Assembly: GCA_964371585.1 (NCBI GenBank)
Contig: CAYJMD010000002.1
Coordinates: 124,001 to 188,000 of the forward strand
Source of the DNA: RGIG5057 sp964371585
GTDB taxonomy: Bacteria > Bacillota > Clostridia > TANB77 > CAG-465
DNA length: 64,000 bases
Direction: 5' to 3'
Positions 9,386 to 18,656 of this stretch are shown here, one piece after another. Made by a program: the position numbers and the translations under genes. Each line of letters opens with the position of its first letter. Positions within the stretch are counted from its first letter, which is position 1. The notes beneath the pieces are model-generated. The model was given only the letters and a program-made list of their open reading frames with translations, was not told the DNA's origin and did not search any database.

Positions 9386-10114
9386 CTATATGCACATTCC
9401 TCCATCTACTTTAATAACTTGTCCTGTAATATATGATGCAAGATCACTTGCTAAAAACTCTACCATAGGAGCAACATCTTCTGGCATTCCTATTCTATTT
9501 AAAGTTATTTCGTTTTTTAAATCTGCTATATCTTCATCTGTAAACTGGTCTATCATTGCTGTATGAATAACTCCTGGACATACTGCATTTACACGTATAT
9601 TTGAAAGTCCTACTTCTTTAGCTAGTGCTTTTGTCATTCCAATAAGACCAGCTTTAGCTGCACTATAATGTGTTTCACAAGATGCTCCTGTAACTCCCCA
9701 TATACTAGAAATATTAATTATGCTACCTGATTTATTTTTAATCATACTTTGTTTAATAACTTCTCTTGTTACTCTGTATGCTCCAGTTAAATTAATATCT
9801 ATCATATTCATAAATTTTTCTTCTATTATATCTGTAAATAATGAGAATTCACTTATTCCACTATTATTTACAAGTATATCAATTTTACCATATGTTTTTA
9901 CTATATTATTAACTGTAGTTTTAACTTCTACATAATCTTTAATATTTACTTTATAAGCTTTAATACCTTGTTTTTCAAGCTCTTTAGCTTTTGTAACTGA
10001 AGTATTATATGTTATTATAACGTTATAACCTTTTTTATTAAAATATAGAGCCATAGCTTTTCCTATTCCAGTGGCTCCTCCTGTTATCATTACTACTTTA
10101 TTCATATAATTCAT
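9386..10114 (-). CDS. Short-chain dehydrogenase/reductase, FabG-like
   Basis: 242 residues, classical SDR fold. NAD(P)-binding GGATGIGKAM near the N-terminus, NNSG, the catalytic serine in NISSIWG, and YSAAK as the catalytic Tyr-x3-Lys. The C-terminal GQVIKVDGGM is typical of FabG-like 3-oxoacyl-ACP reductases. No other fatty acid synthesis genes are adjacent, so the substrate is unknown; YmfI-like SDRs near ftsK in other Firmicutes are a comparable case. Start could be ATG 10114 or 10105 (MNKVVMITGG); neither has a strong ribosome binding site. Confidence 0.85.
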   Translation of the reverse strand: MNYMNKVVMITGGATGIGKAMALYFNKKGYNVIITYNTSVTKAKELEKQGIKAYKVNIKDYVEVKTTVNNIVKTYGKIDILVNNSGISEFSLFTDIIEEKFMNMIDINLTGAYRVTREVIKQSMIKNKSGSIINISSIWGVTGASCETHYSAAKAGLIGMTKALAKEVGLSNIRVNAVCPGVIHTAMIDQFTDEDIADLKNEITLNRIGMPEDVAPMVEFLASDLASYITGQVIKVDGGMCI

Positions 10115-10171
10115 TGTATACTATCTATATTATAATTATATATTGCAATATGTCTAGTATACATTCCTCCT

Positions 10172-11590
10172 TTATTTTGTTAATGCTAATAAATTTTCTT
10201 TAGTTTGAATATAACTATCTATAATAGTCTCTATTTCATTTTCTGCAACTGGTTTATATATATATTCTCCTTGTAAATAATTAGCTTTTGCATCAAGAGC
10301 ATACTCTAACTCTACTTTTGTTGATATACCTTTAACAAGTGCATCATACTTCAAGTCTTTAGATAGATTTACAATATCTTTAAGTGTTGCTATATTAAAT
10401 TTAGATTCATCTGCAGCAAATTTAACACTTATTTTAACTTCATCAATTTCAAGTTCATTAAATAAAGATAATTTTTTGTATTCAATATCAAATGAATTAA
10501 CAGAAACTTTAACTCCAAGTTTATTTAATTTTTGAGTTAAGTATTTATAGTTAGCAATGCTTTTAACATCTATTCTGTCTATAAATTGTATTATTAATTG
10601 ACCTTTTTTAAATTTATATGCTTCTATTTCATCACATAATTTATTAATAAAATCTGTTCTTTTAGTATACGCACTCGACATATTTATAGCAATTTGAAAT
10701 TCATTTGAATTTGACTCATTTAACTCTTTTAATTTTTCACAAACATTTTTAAAAACAAATTCATCTACTTGTACTATAAATCCCATTTCTTTTGCTTGTG
10801 TCATAAAATACTCTGCATCTAATTTTCCTAAAACAGGATGTTGCCAATATACTAATGCTTCTAAACATATTTGCTCAGAATTATTAAGCGCAATTCTTGG
10901 CTCATATTCAAGTCTAAACTCTGAATTTTCTATAGCTTTTTTTAAATCTTCCTGCATTTTCTTTTTATTTTGTAATTTAGATTTTAAAACAGCATTATGA
11001 AAATAATAATTGTTTTTACCATTCTCTTTTATATAATACATAGCATCATCTGCATATGTCATCAAATCTTGTCTTGTTATAGCATCAGTTGGGTATATAG
11101 CTACGCCTAAACTATATTCAAGTACAATTTCATTACTACCAATAACAACTTCTTTTGATAAACCTTCTTTTAGTTTATCAAGTATTTTTGATATTTCTTC
11201 AATTGTATTTACATCATCTATAAGTACAGAAAATTCGTCTCCGCCTAATCTATAACTTTCTGTTGTATCAGGAAGACTACTTTTAAGTCTATTTGATAAC
11301 TCAATAAGAAGTATATCCCCAGCATCATGACCTAAAGTATCATTAACATTTTTAAACCCATCTAAATCCATAAAACATACAGCAAATTTTTTACCTTTTC
11401 TTATTCTTTTTTCTAAATCCACTATAAATTTATGTCTATTCCCTCTTCCTGTTAACGGATCAGTTTCAGCTTGTTTTTTAATTGTTTTATGTTCAATAAG
11501 TTTTGAATTTATTGTTATTTTATGTATTATCATACCAAGTAAAAATATCATTGAACCTACAAATATTTGTAGTAATAACTCACTATCCAT
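10172..11590 (-). CDS. GGDEF-EAL protein with intact GGDEF and degenerate EAL domain
   Basis: 472 residues. One N-terminal membrane segment (about 5-24), a GGDEF domain (about 42-200) and an EAL-like domain (about 210-460). The diguanylate cyclase signature RLGGDEF (114-120) is intact, as are MDLDGFK and DPLTG, so c-di-GMP synthesis is plausible. The inhibitory RxxD site upstream of GGDEF is absent. In the EAL domain the EAL tripeptide (244-246) is kept, but later catalytic positions are lost: the family DDFG reads NSFD (365-368), the ExTE segment reads QFID, and the AEGVE segment reads VKGIS. Phosphodiesterase activity is therefore unlikely; the domain may bind ligand or a partner. It sits 16 bases after fba. 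Confidence 0.9.
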   Translation of the reverse strand: MDSELLLQIFVGSMIFLLGMIIHKITINSKLIEHKTIKKQAETDPLTGRGNRHKFIVDLEKRIRKGKKFAVCFMDLDGFKNVNDTLGHDAGDILLIELSNRLKSSLPDTTESYRLGGDEFSVLIDDVNTIEEISKILDKLKEGLSKEVVIGSNEIVLEYSLGVAIYPTDAITRQDLMTYADDAMYYIKENGKNNYYFHNAVLKSKLQNKKKMQEDLKKAIENSEFRLEYEPRIALNNSEQICLEALVYWQHPVLGKLDAEYFMTQAKEMGFIVQVDEFVFKNVCEKLKELNESNSNEFQIAINMSSAYTKRTDFINKLCDEIEAYKFKKGQLIIQFIDRIDVKSIANYKYLTQKLNKLGVKVSVNSFDIEYKKLSLFNELEIDEVKISVKFAADESKFNIATLKDIVNLSKDLKYDALVKGISTKVELEYALDAKANYLQGEYIYKPVAENEIETIIDSYIQTKENLLALTK

Positions 11591-11606
11591 ATATTCCTCC
11601 TATTTA

Positions 11607-12554
11607 TTATAATTTATCTGCACATCCTAGTGCAACATCAATTTTTCTTTCTACCATATCTTTAACAGCTTCTCTTGCTTTAGCTAAATAAGTTCTAGGA
11701 TCAAAAACTTCTGGAGTAGTAACAAAACATTCTCTTATATTTGCTGTCATTGCAAGTCTTATATCACTGTCAATATTAATTTTACATACTCCATTTAAAG
11801 CTGCTTCTCTAAGCATTGACTCAGGAACACCTTTAGCATCTTTCAAACTTCCTCCATATTTATTACATTTTTCAACGAACTCTACAGGAACAGATGAAGC
11901 TCCATGAAGTACTATCGGATAATTTTCTGGTAATATATCAACTATTTGTTTTAATATGTCAAATCTAAGCTTAGGCTCATTTTTAAATTTAAATGCTCCA
12001 TGACTTGTTCCTATAGCTATTGCTAAACTATCACATCCAGTTCTTAAAACAAATTCCTCTGCTTCTTTAGGGTCTGTAAACATCGCATCTTCATCTGACA
12101 CACTAACTTCATCTTCAACTCCAGCAAGTTTACCAAGTTCAGCTTCTACAACTACACCCCTTGCATGAGCATATTCTACTACTCTTTTTGTTTCAGCTAT
12201 ATTTTCTTCAAAAGATAAACTACTTCCATCAAACATTACTGAAGTAAATCCTGAATCGATGCAATCTTTGCATAATTCAAAACTATCTCCATGGTCTAAA
12301 TGAAGTGCTATATCAATATCTAAACCTTTTTCTTTACAATCCTCTATTGCGGCTTCAACAAGTTTTCTTAAATATATAGGACTAGCATAATTTCTAGCTC
12401 CTTTTGAAACTTGTAATATAACTGGTGACTTTTTATTAGCACAAGCTTCTACAATACCTTGAACTATTTCCATATTATTTACATTAAATGCACCTACTGC
12501 GTATTTACCTTCTTTTGCTTTTTTAAACATCTCTGTTGTTGTAACTAATCCCAT
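11607..12554 (-). CDS. fba: Fructose-1,6-bisphosphate aldolase, class II
   Basis: Zinc-dependent glycolytic aldolase splitting fructose-1,6-bisphosphate into dihydroxyacetone phosphate and glyceraldehyde-3-phosphate. 315 residues. Metal-binding LHLDHGDS (catalytic Asp and first zinc His), EAELGKLAG, and the phosphate- and zinc-binding segments GTSHGA and LHGASSV are visible. The length and GVPESMLREA region fit the class IIA/B group found in Firmicutes. A GAGGAAG ribosome binding site precedes the ATG. Located between the 460-aa coiled-coil gene (30-base gap) and the GGDEF gene. Confidence 0.95.
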   Translation of the reverse strand: MGLVTTTEMFKKAKEGKYAVGAFNVNNMEIVQGIVEACANKKSPVILQVSKGARNYASPIYLRKLVEAAIEDCKEKGLDIDIALHLDHGDSFELCKDCIDSGFTSVMFDGSSLSFEENIAETKRVVEYAHARGVVVEAELGKLAGVEDEVSVSDEDAMFTDPKEAEEFVLRTGCDSLAIAIGTSHGAFKFKNEPKLRFDILKQIVDILPENYPIVLHGASSVPVEFVEKCNKYGGSLKDAKGVPESMLREAALNGVCKINIDSDIRLAMTANIRECFVTTPEVFDPRTYLAKAREAVKDMVERKIDVALGCADKL

Positions 12555-12583
12555 TTAAATCTTCCTCTTTTCTTATATTACAC

Positions 12584-13966
12584 CTACCATGGTTTATTTC
12601 TTTTGGCAAGCATTTCATCCATATAGTTTCTTTCAATACCTTTTTCTTTTGATTCTTTTTTATTTTTAAGTTCTTCTTCTCTATCTTCTTTAGAATCAAC
12701 TAAATCATCTATGTTTGCTACTGCACCAGATCCGAAAACATCATTTCTTTTTTTTATATCAGCGTTATCTTTTAACTCTTCATAGGTCTCATCTTTATTT
12801 TTTTCTTCTTTTGCTTCTTTTATAATGTCATCTAACTTATCTACAGCATCACTACCTAATTTTTCTATTTGATGATATATTTCTTCAGCACCTTTTTCAT
12901 CACCATCTTTTAACTTCTTAGCTATCGCAACAGCTGCATTTTCTATAACTTCATTTTCAGATATTATAGCGTCATCAACATTTTGTTCAGTAGTTGTTTT
13001 ATCATCTTCATTAATAAGACCTTTTTCTTCTAAGCTTGCATCATTAAGCTCATCTAAGTTTTTATTAACAGCTGAATATGTTGACTTGACAAGTTTTTCT
13101 TCATATACAGTTCCTAATTCTTCTCTATTAAAATCCAATTGTTTTTTTCTTTGAAGTTCATCTTTATGAATATCTAATATACTTGGAGTTGCTATATGTA
13201 ATTTCATATTTAGTGTTGCATATTCTTTAGCATAATATTCATATTTTATACTATAATCCTCATCTTCAGGATCTAAGTATGACATTTTATTTGCTACTTC
13301 ATCCATTTGGTCTTGAATTTTATTATTCTGCTCTGCTACTTCATCATGTCTTTCATTAATAATTTCTTCTTTTTTATTATCATCTAAAACAAATTTATTT
13401 AAGTCAGCATTTGTATCTTCAAATTCTTCAGCAATATGAGAGCCATATTTATTTTTAAAATGCATATCAATTTTTGAAAGTTCTTTACTTAATAATAATA
13501 ATTCATAATTTTCTTTATCAGTATATGCAAGTCTACCATATTCTTTAATATTTCTTTTTTGAAGAGAATTTTTTAAATTATAATATTTTTCAAGTTTTCT
13601 TTCATACACTATCTTCTTAACAATTTCAGATTTAGTATATGGTTTGTCATTTCCTTTATTTAACTCTTCCTCAGTCTGATTTACTTCTTCATCACTTATA
13701 TCTTCTTCTAACTGATCTTCATTATCTTCTTTATTTTCTAATTCTTCTTTTTTTAACTTTTCTAATTCTTCTTTTTCTAAATCTTCTTGGTGTTTTTCTT
13801 TTAAGGATTTTTGAATTTCATTATCTTCAAGTCTTTTTTTAGATACTTGTAACACATCATATTCTGACTTAATTTTAGTCTTTAAAAACGCTAGTAATTC
13901 CTCTTGTATGTTATTACTATTTTTTATAGGAGTTTCTTTTCTTAAATCTCTCATAGGGTTATCCAT
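12584..13966 (-). CDS. Acidic coiled-coil protein of unknown function
   Basis: 460 residues, not recognised. Very rich in Glu, Lys, Asp and Asn with long predicted coiled coils (about 30-140, 165-275 and 300-450); no signal peptide or membrane segment, so cytoplasmic. The first third is strongly acidic (runs of E, D and K around 60-110). The C-terminus, MDEMLAKRNKPW, is basic and might be a short binding motif. It is the first gene of the long operon leading to fba, GGDEF, rnhB, rsmD, ftsK and def. AGGTGG precedes the ATG. It may be a structural or scaffold protein; two other large coiled-coil unknowns (starting at 21259 and 62640) occur in this window, without obvious sequence identity. Confidence 0.75.
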   Translation of the reverse strand: MDNPMRDLRKETPIKNSNNIQEELLAFLKTKIKSEYDVLQVSKKRLEDNEIQKSLKEKHQEDLEKEELEKLKKEELENKEDNEDQLEEDISDEEVNQTEEELNKGNDKPYTKSEIVKKIVYERKLEKYYNLKNSLQKRNIKEYGRLAYTDKENYELLLLSKELSKIDMHFKNKYGSHIAEEFEDTNADLNKFVLDDNKKEEIINERHDEVAEQNNKIQDQMDEVANKMSYLDPEDEDYSIKYEYYAKEYATLNMKLHIATPSILDIHKDELQRKKQLDFNREELGTVYEEKLVKSTYSAVNKNLDELNDASLEEKGLINEDDKTTTEQNVDDAIISENEVIENAAVAIAKKLKDGDEKGAEEIYHQIEKLGSDAVDKLDDIIKEAKEEKNKDETYEELKDNADIKKRNDVFGSGAVANIDDLVDSKEDREEELKNKKESKEKGIERNYMDEMLAKRNKPW

Positions 13967-14000
13967 ATATAATTACCACCTTTGCTTATATTATATGTTA

Positions 14001-14029
14001 ATTTTATCATATACCTCTATTTTTATCAA
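14001..14029 (-). promoter_or_regulatory. SigA-type promoter of the 460-aa/fba/ftsK/def operon
   Basis: On the minus strand TTGATA, a 17-base spacer ending in TGA, then TAAAAT, giving an extended -10. It lies between the rsmE terminator and the ATG at 13966. Confidence 0.55.
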
Positions 14030-14093
14030 CATTTCTAGGGATATTTAAAAGAATTTACTGCACTTTTCATAGTATTTTCACTTTGAGTAACAC

Positions 14094-14134
14094 AAAAAAT
14101 CTAAGATAGCTAATTATTCACTATCTTAGATTTT
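14094..14134 (-). terminator. Terminator of the hrcA-dnaK-rsmE operon
   Basis: On the minus strand AAATCTAAGATAG pairs with CTATCTTAGATTT around an 11-base loop, followed by a T run. It begins 5 bases after the rsmE stop. Confidence 0.85.
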
Positions 14135-14138
14135 ATCA

Positions 14139-14885
14139 TTATATATTTTCTTCAAATTCATATGTTATTATACTCTGTAAATATATTCCTGCAGTTTCAG
14201 CTTTTTGTATTATATTACCCAAACTTACTGTATTAACATTAGCAATTTCATTTAATCTTAATACTTCATTTTCAGTAAATCCTCCTTCAGGACCAATTAT
14301 TATAGCAATATTTTTATATATTCTTTTTGTATTTTTAATAGTATTAATAACATCTTTTAATTGTTTCTTTTCATTTTCATAAGCAAATATACATATATCA
14401 TATTCTTCAATAATTTTAAGTAATGTATTAAAATCAACAAATTCACAAACTTCAAATTTATCTGTTCTTCCACATTGTTTAATAGCTTCTAAAGATATTT
14501 TTGTCAGTTTATCTTTTCTTTTGATTTTTGTTTTATCATCTAATTTTACTACTGTATTTGTAGAGAAAAATGGTACTATTTTTTTACTGCCAATTTCAAC
14601 TGACTTTTCAGTAACAAGCTCCATTTTATCACCTTTTAAAAAACTTTGAAATAATGTAACAGAAACATTTCTAGAAATATTTTCTAGTATTTCTCCTAGT
14701 TTCCTACAAATAATATATTTTTTATTTATTTCTGTTATTTCAAAATTAATGTTATTTATAATAATAACATCTGAAACACAATGTCTCATAGCTTTAACAT
14801 GTTTAATTTCATCACCTGTTATTTTATATATACCTTCATTTAATAAAGTTATATCTTTTTCATTTACAATAAATTTTCTTGCCAT
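14139..14885 (-). CDS. rsmE: 16S rRNA (uracil1498-N3)-methyltransferase
   Basis: SPOUT-class SAM methyltransferase for U1498 of 16S rRNA. 248 residues: N-terminal PUA-like RNA-binding part with HVKAMRH, and a C-terminal knotted SAM fold with the signature IGPEGGFTENE (about 197-207). The usual LGxRILRxETA motif reads LGNIIQKAETA, so the conserved Arg before ETA is Gln here, a mild deviation. rsmE directly after dnaJ is a common Firmicute arrangement, and here the two are 11 bases apart and share the operon terminator. Confidence 0.92.
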   Translation of the reverse strand: MARKFIVNEKDITLLNEGIYKITGDEIKHVKAMRHCVSDVIIINNINFEITEINKKYIICRKLGEILENISRNVSVTLFQSFLKGDKMELVTEKSVEIGSKKIVPFFSTNTVVKLDDKTKIKRKDKLTKISLEAIKQCGRTDKFEVCEFVDFNTLLKIIEEYDICIFAYENEKKQLKDVINTIKNTKRIYKNIAIIIGPEGGFTENEVLRLNEIANVNTVSLGNIIQKAETAGIYLQSIITYEFEENI

Positions 14886-14896
14886 ATTATAACAAC

Positions 14897-16060
14897 TTAC
14901 CTTCCAAAAATATTTTTCTTTTTAGCTACTTCTTCACCCATGCTATCTGCAAATACTTTAAGTAATTCTCTTTGTTTTTCATTTAGCTTTCTAGGTACAT
15001 CAATATCCACTGTAACTTCCATATCGCCTCTAACACTGTTATGAATATTTGGTACACCTTTTCCTTTTATTTTAAATTTAGTTCCTGCAGCTGTTGATTC
15101 TGGAATATTAAGATCAACTTCAACATCATCAATAGTTGGAATTTTAACAGTTCCACCCAGTGCCATTTTAGTAAAAGGTACTTTATGTTTTAAATATAAG
15201 TGATTTCCTTCTCTAACAAAATCTTTATCTTTAGCTACTCTAACTACAACAAATAGATCCCCTGTAGGTCCTCCATTTTTACCATAATCGCCTTCACCTC
15301 TTAAAGAAATTGCTTGATTATCATCTATACCTGCTGGTATTTTAACATTAATCTTTCTGCTTTTTTTAGCAATACCTTTTCCACCACATTTTTCACAAGG
15401 TGATGGTATATATTTACCTGTACCGCGACACTTATCACATTCTCTTGTTGTTGCAAATGTACCCATTATTGTATTTTGGACTGCTTGAACTTTACCTCTA
15501 CCTCCACATTTATCACATGTAACGGTCGAAGTTCCAGCTTTTGCACCACTTCCTGCACAAGAATCACATTTTTCACTTCTTGTAATTGAAACTGTTTTTT
15601 CACATCCAAAAATAGCTTCTTTAAATGTTAAATTCATATTAAATCTAATATCAGCACCTTTAGTAGGTCTATTGCTAGATTTTGATGAACCACCAAATCC
15701 TGCCCCAAAAACACTACCTAAAATATCTTCTAGATCAATATCCATACTACCGCCAGAAAATCCTGAAAAGTCGAAGCCACCAAATCCTGCTGAGTAACCT
15801 TGACCAGCTCCGCCCCCAAATCCAGCATTTTCAAAACCAGCACCAAATCTATCATAACTTGCTCTTTTACTTTCATCTGAAAGTACAGAATAAGCTGTAG
15901 ATATTTCTTTAAACTTTTCTTCAGCTTTAGCTTTATCATTACCAGTAAAACTATCTGGATGATATTGTTTAGCTAGTTTTCTATATGCTTTTTTTATTTC
16001 ATCGCCTGTTGCTGTTTTACTTACGCCTAATAGTTCATAGTAATCATTAGAACCAGCCAT
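14897..16060 (-). CDS. dnaJ: Chaperone protein DnaJ
   Basis: Hsp40 co-chaperone that stimulates DnaK ATPase and delivers unfolded substrates. 387 residues. The J domain (about 5-70) has the HPD motif in KQYHPDSF; a Gly/Phe-rich region follows (about 75-130); four CxxCxGxG zinc repeats follow (CDSCAGSG, CDKCGGRG, CDKCRGTG, CEKCGGKG); then the C-terminal substrate-binding domains. Type I DnaJ. It is separated from dnaK by a 125-base spacer holding a long hairpin. A GGAGG ribosome binding site is 8 bases upstream of the ATG. Confidence 0.97.
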   Translation of the reverse strand: MAGSNDYYELLGVSKTATGDEIKKAYRKLAKQYHPDSFTGNDKAKAEEKFKEISTAYSVLSDESKRASYDRFGAGFENAGFGGGAGQGYSAGFGGFDFSGFSGGSMDIDLEDILGSVFGAGFGGSSKSSNRPTKGADIRFNMNLTFKEAIFGCEKTVSITRSEKCDSCAGSGAKAGTSTVTCDKCGGRGKVQAVQNTIMGTFATTRECDKCRGTGKYIPSPCEKCGGKGIAKKSRKINVKIPAGIDDNQAISLRGEGDYGKNGGPTGDLFVVVRVAKDKDFVREGNHLYLKHKVPFTKMALGGTVKIPTIDDVEVDLNIPESTAAGTKFKIKGKGVPNIHNSVRGDMEVTVDIDVPRKLNEKQRELLKVFADSMGEEVAKKKNIFGR

Positions 16061-16083
16061 GTTATTTCCTCCTTAATCTTAAA

Positions 16084-16125
16084 CTAAGCGAAAAAATTTC
16101 TATTTACTTAAATTTTTCCGCTTAG
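16084..16125 (-). other. Intercistronic hairpin between dnaK and dnaJ
   Basis: CTAAGCGGAAAAATTT and AAATTTTTTCGCTTAG (minus strand) form a 16-bp stem with one mismatch around a 10-base loop. Only a short TTT follows, so it is a weak terminator at best and may be an RNA processing or stability element that lowers dnaJ relative to dnaK. Confidence 0.65.
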
Positions 16126-16185
16126 CTTTAATATTTTAATAACACTAAACTTAATTATTAACTAAATTATAATTAAAATTTATTA

Positions 16186-18006
16186 TTATTTTTTATCATC
16201 TTCTACTTTATAATCAGCGTCATGAACAACATTATCTGCATCTGAATTAGTTTCAGTAGCTTCTCCTTCTGGAGCTGCATTTGCATATAGTTTTTGAGAT
16301 ATTTCATAGAATACACTTGTTAATTTTTCAGCTGCATTTTTTATAGCTTCAGTTTCAGTTCCTTCTAAAGCTTTTTTAGTAGCTTCAAGTTCAGTTTCAA
16401 CTTTAGCTTTTTCTTCTTCAGAAATTTTACCTTCTAACTCTTTTAAAGTTTTTTCAGTATTGTAAACTAAAGAATCAGCATTATTTCTAACTTCAACTTC
16501 TTCTTTTTTCTTTCTATCTTCTTCACTATGAGCTTCTGCTTCTTTAACTGCTGCTTGAATTTCATCTTCAGTTAAATTTGTAGATGCTGTTATAGCAATT
16601 TTTTGTTCATTATTTGTAGCCATATCTTTAGCAAGAACATGAACTATACCATTTGCATCAATATCGAATGTTACTTCAACTTGAGGAACTCCTCTTGGAG
16701 CTGGAGGTATACCAGTTAAGCTAAATCTACCTAAAGTTTTATTGTATGCTGCTATTTCTCTTTCACCTTGTAATACGTGAACTTCAACTGATGTTTGACC
16801 ATCTGCAGCAGTACTGAATATTTGAGATTTTTTTGTAGGTATTGTTGTATTTCTTTCGATTAATTTTGTAAATACACCACCGTAAGTTTCAATACCAAGT
16901 GATAATGGAGTTACATCTAATAACACTAGATCTTTAACTTCTCCAGTTAAAACACCACCTTGAATTGCTGCACCTATAGCAACACATTCGTCTGGATTAA
17001 TACCTTTATATGGTTCTTTACCTGTAATTCTTTTTACTGTTTCAGCAACTAGAGGTACACGTGTAGATCCACCAACAAGTAATATTTTATCTATTTTATC
17101 AAATGTTAATCCTGAATCTTTCATAGCTTGATTTACTGGTCCAATTGTAGATTCAACTAAATCAGATATAATTTCTTCAAATTTAGATCTTGTTAAAGTT
17201 ATATCTAAATGTTTTGGTCCTGTAGCATCAGCTGTTATGAATGGAAGATTTATTTGAGCTTGCATTACACCAGATAATTCTATTTTAGCTTTTTCTGCTG
17301 CTTCTCTTAATCTTTGCATAGCCATGTTATCTTTAGATAAATCTATACCACTATCTTTTTTAAATTCTGCTATTAAGTGAGTTATTATTCTTTCATCGAA
17401 ATCATCTCCACCTAATTTATTATTACCAGATGTAGCCATAACTTCAAATACACCGTCACCAATATCAAGTATTGATACGTCAAAAGTTCCTCCACCTAAG
17501 TCATAAACCATTATTTTTTGTTCTGATTCTTTATCAAAACCATGAGCAAGAGCTGCTGCTGTTGGTTCATTTATAATTCTAAGAACATTAAGTCCAGCTA
17601 TTCTACCAGCATCTTTTGTTGCTTGTCTTTGTGAATCACTAAAATATGCTGGTACAGTTATAACTGCTTCAGATATTTTTTGACCTAAATAGCTTTCTGC
17701 ATCTGCTTTTAATTTTTGTAATATCATAGCAGATATTTCTTGTGGTGTATATTCTTTACCATCTAATTTTGTTTTTTTATCACTACCCATATCTCTTTTT
17801 ATAGATATAACTGTTTTATCGTGATTTGTAACCGCTTGTCTTTTAGCTACTTGCCCTACTAATCTTTCACCATTTTTAGCAAATGCTACTATTGATGGAG
17901 TAGTTCTTGCACCTTCAGCATTTGGTATTACTGCTGCTTCACCATTTTCAATTACTGCTACACATGAGTTTGTTGTTCCTAAATCAATTCCTATTACTTT
18001 TGACAT
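16186..18006 (-). CDS. dnaK: Chaperone protein DnaK (Hsp70)
   Basis: 606 residues. The N-terminal ATPase domain begins IGIDLGTTNSCVAV and carries DLGGGTFDVS and the nucleotide-binding GGSTRVP. The linker DLVLLDVTPLSLGIE joins the beta-sandwich substrate domain (about 385-500), followed by a helical lid and an acidic tail ending DYKVEDDKK. It folds and refolds client proteins with DnaJ and GrpE, which are encoded on either side. Length and motifs are complete. Confidence 0.98.
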   Translation of the reverse strand: MSKVIGIDLGTTNSCVAVIENGEAAVIPNAEGARTTPSIVAFAKNGERLVGQVAKRQAVTNHDKTVISIKRDMGSDKKTKLDGKEYTPQEISAMILQKLKADAESYLGQKISEAVITVPAYFSDSQRQATKDAGRIAGLNVLRIINEPTAAALAHGFDKESEQKIMVYDLGGGTFDVSILDIGDGVFEVMATSGNNKLGGDDFDERIITHLIAEFKKDSGIDLSKDNMAMQRLREAAEKAKIELSGVMQAQINLPFITADATGPKHLDITLTRSKFEEIISDLVESTIGPVNQAMKDSGLTFDKIDKILLVGGSTRVPLVAETVKRITGKEPYKGINPDECVAIGAAIQGGVLTGEVKDLVLLDVTPLSLGIETYGGVFTKLIERNTTIPTKKSQIFSTAADGQTSVEVHVLQGEREIAAYNKTLGRFSLTGIPPAPRGVPQVEVTFDIDANGIVHVLAKDMATNNEQKIAITASTNLTEDEIQAAVKEAEAHSEEDRKKKEEVEVRNNADSLVYNTEKTLKELEGKISEEEKAKVETELEATKKALEGTETEAIKNAAEKLTSVFYEISQKLYANAAPEGEATETNSDADNVVHDADYKVEDDKK

Positions 18007-18077
18007 AATAAATTTTCCTCCCTTATTTTCTACGTTTTTTAATACATCGTATATTTTATACTGTTTAATTGATTTTT

Positions 18078-18614
18078 TTAATTTGCTACTTTAACCATTG
18101 AATGTCTAACAACTTTATCTTTGATTACATAACCCTTTCTAAAAACTTCAACTATTTCTTTTTCACCATACTTATCATTTTCTTCATGCATTACTGCTTC
18201 ATGCAAGTTTGGATCAAATTTTAAACCTTTAGCTTCAATTTCAACTAACCCTTGAGCTGTTAAATACTCATTTAACTGATTATATATCATAGTAATTCCA
18301 TCTTTATAACCTTCATCAGTTGTTTCTGTATTTATAGCTTTTTCAAAGTTATCTAAAATTGGAAGTATTGATGATAATACATCTGATAGTATAATACTAT
18401 ACATACTTTCTTTTTCTTTATTCATTCTTTTTTTGAAATTATCAAATTCAGCCATATTTCTTTTTAGGTGTTCAAAATATTCTTCAGCTTTTTTTGTTTG
18501 CTCACCTAAATCATTATTTAATTTAGCTATATATTCTTCTTTATTACTTTCAGCTTTTTTTATTTCTTCACCTAAATCAATTTTTTTAGAATCTTCTTTT
18601 TTTTCTTTTGCCAT
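18078..18614 (-). CDS. grpE: Nucleotide exchange factor GrpE
   Basis: Releases ADP from DnaK and acts as a thermosensor in many bacteria. About 178 residues: a charged N-terminal coiled coil (about 10-70), then the GrpE core with NMAEFDNFKKRMNKE and the C-terminal beta domain ending DKVVRHSMVKVA. The start is at ATG 18614, 5-8 bases after AAGGGGGTGG; an in-frame GTG at 18626 lies within that ribosome binding site. Between hrcA and dnaK. Confidence 0.94.
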   Translation of the reverse strand: MAKEKKEDSKKIDLGEEIKKAESNKEEYIAKLNNDLGEQTKKAEEYFEHLKRNMAEFDNFKKRMNKEKESMYSIILSDVLSSILPILDNFEKAINTETTDEGYKDGITMIYNQLNEYLTAQGLVEIEAKGLKFDPNLHEAVMHEENDKYGEKEIVEVFRKGYVIKDKVVRHSMVKVAN

Positions 18615-18656
18615 AAATAGTGCCACCCCCTTAATCTTAGCTTATATATTTATAAT

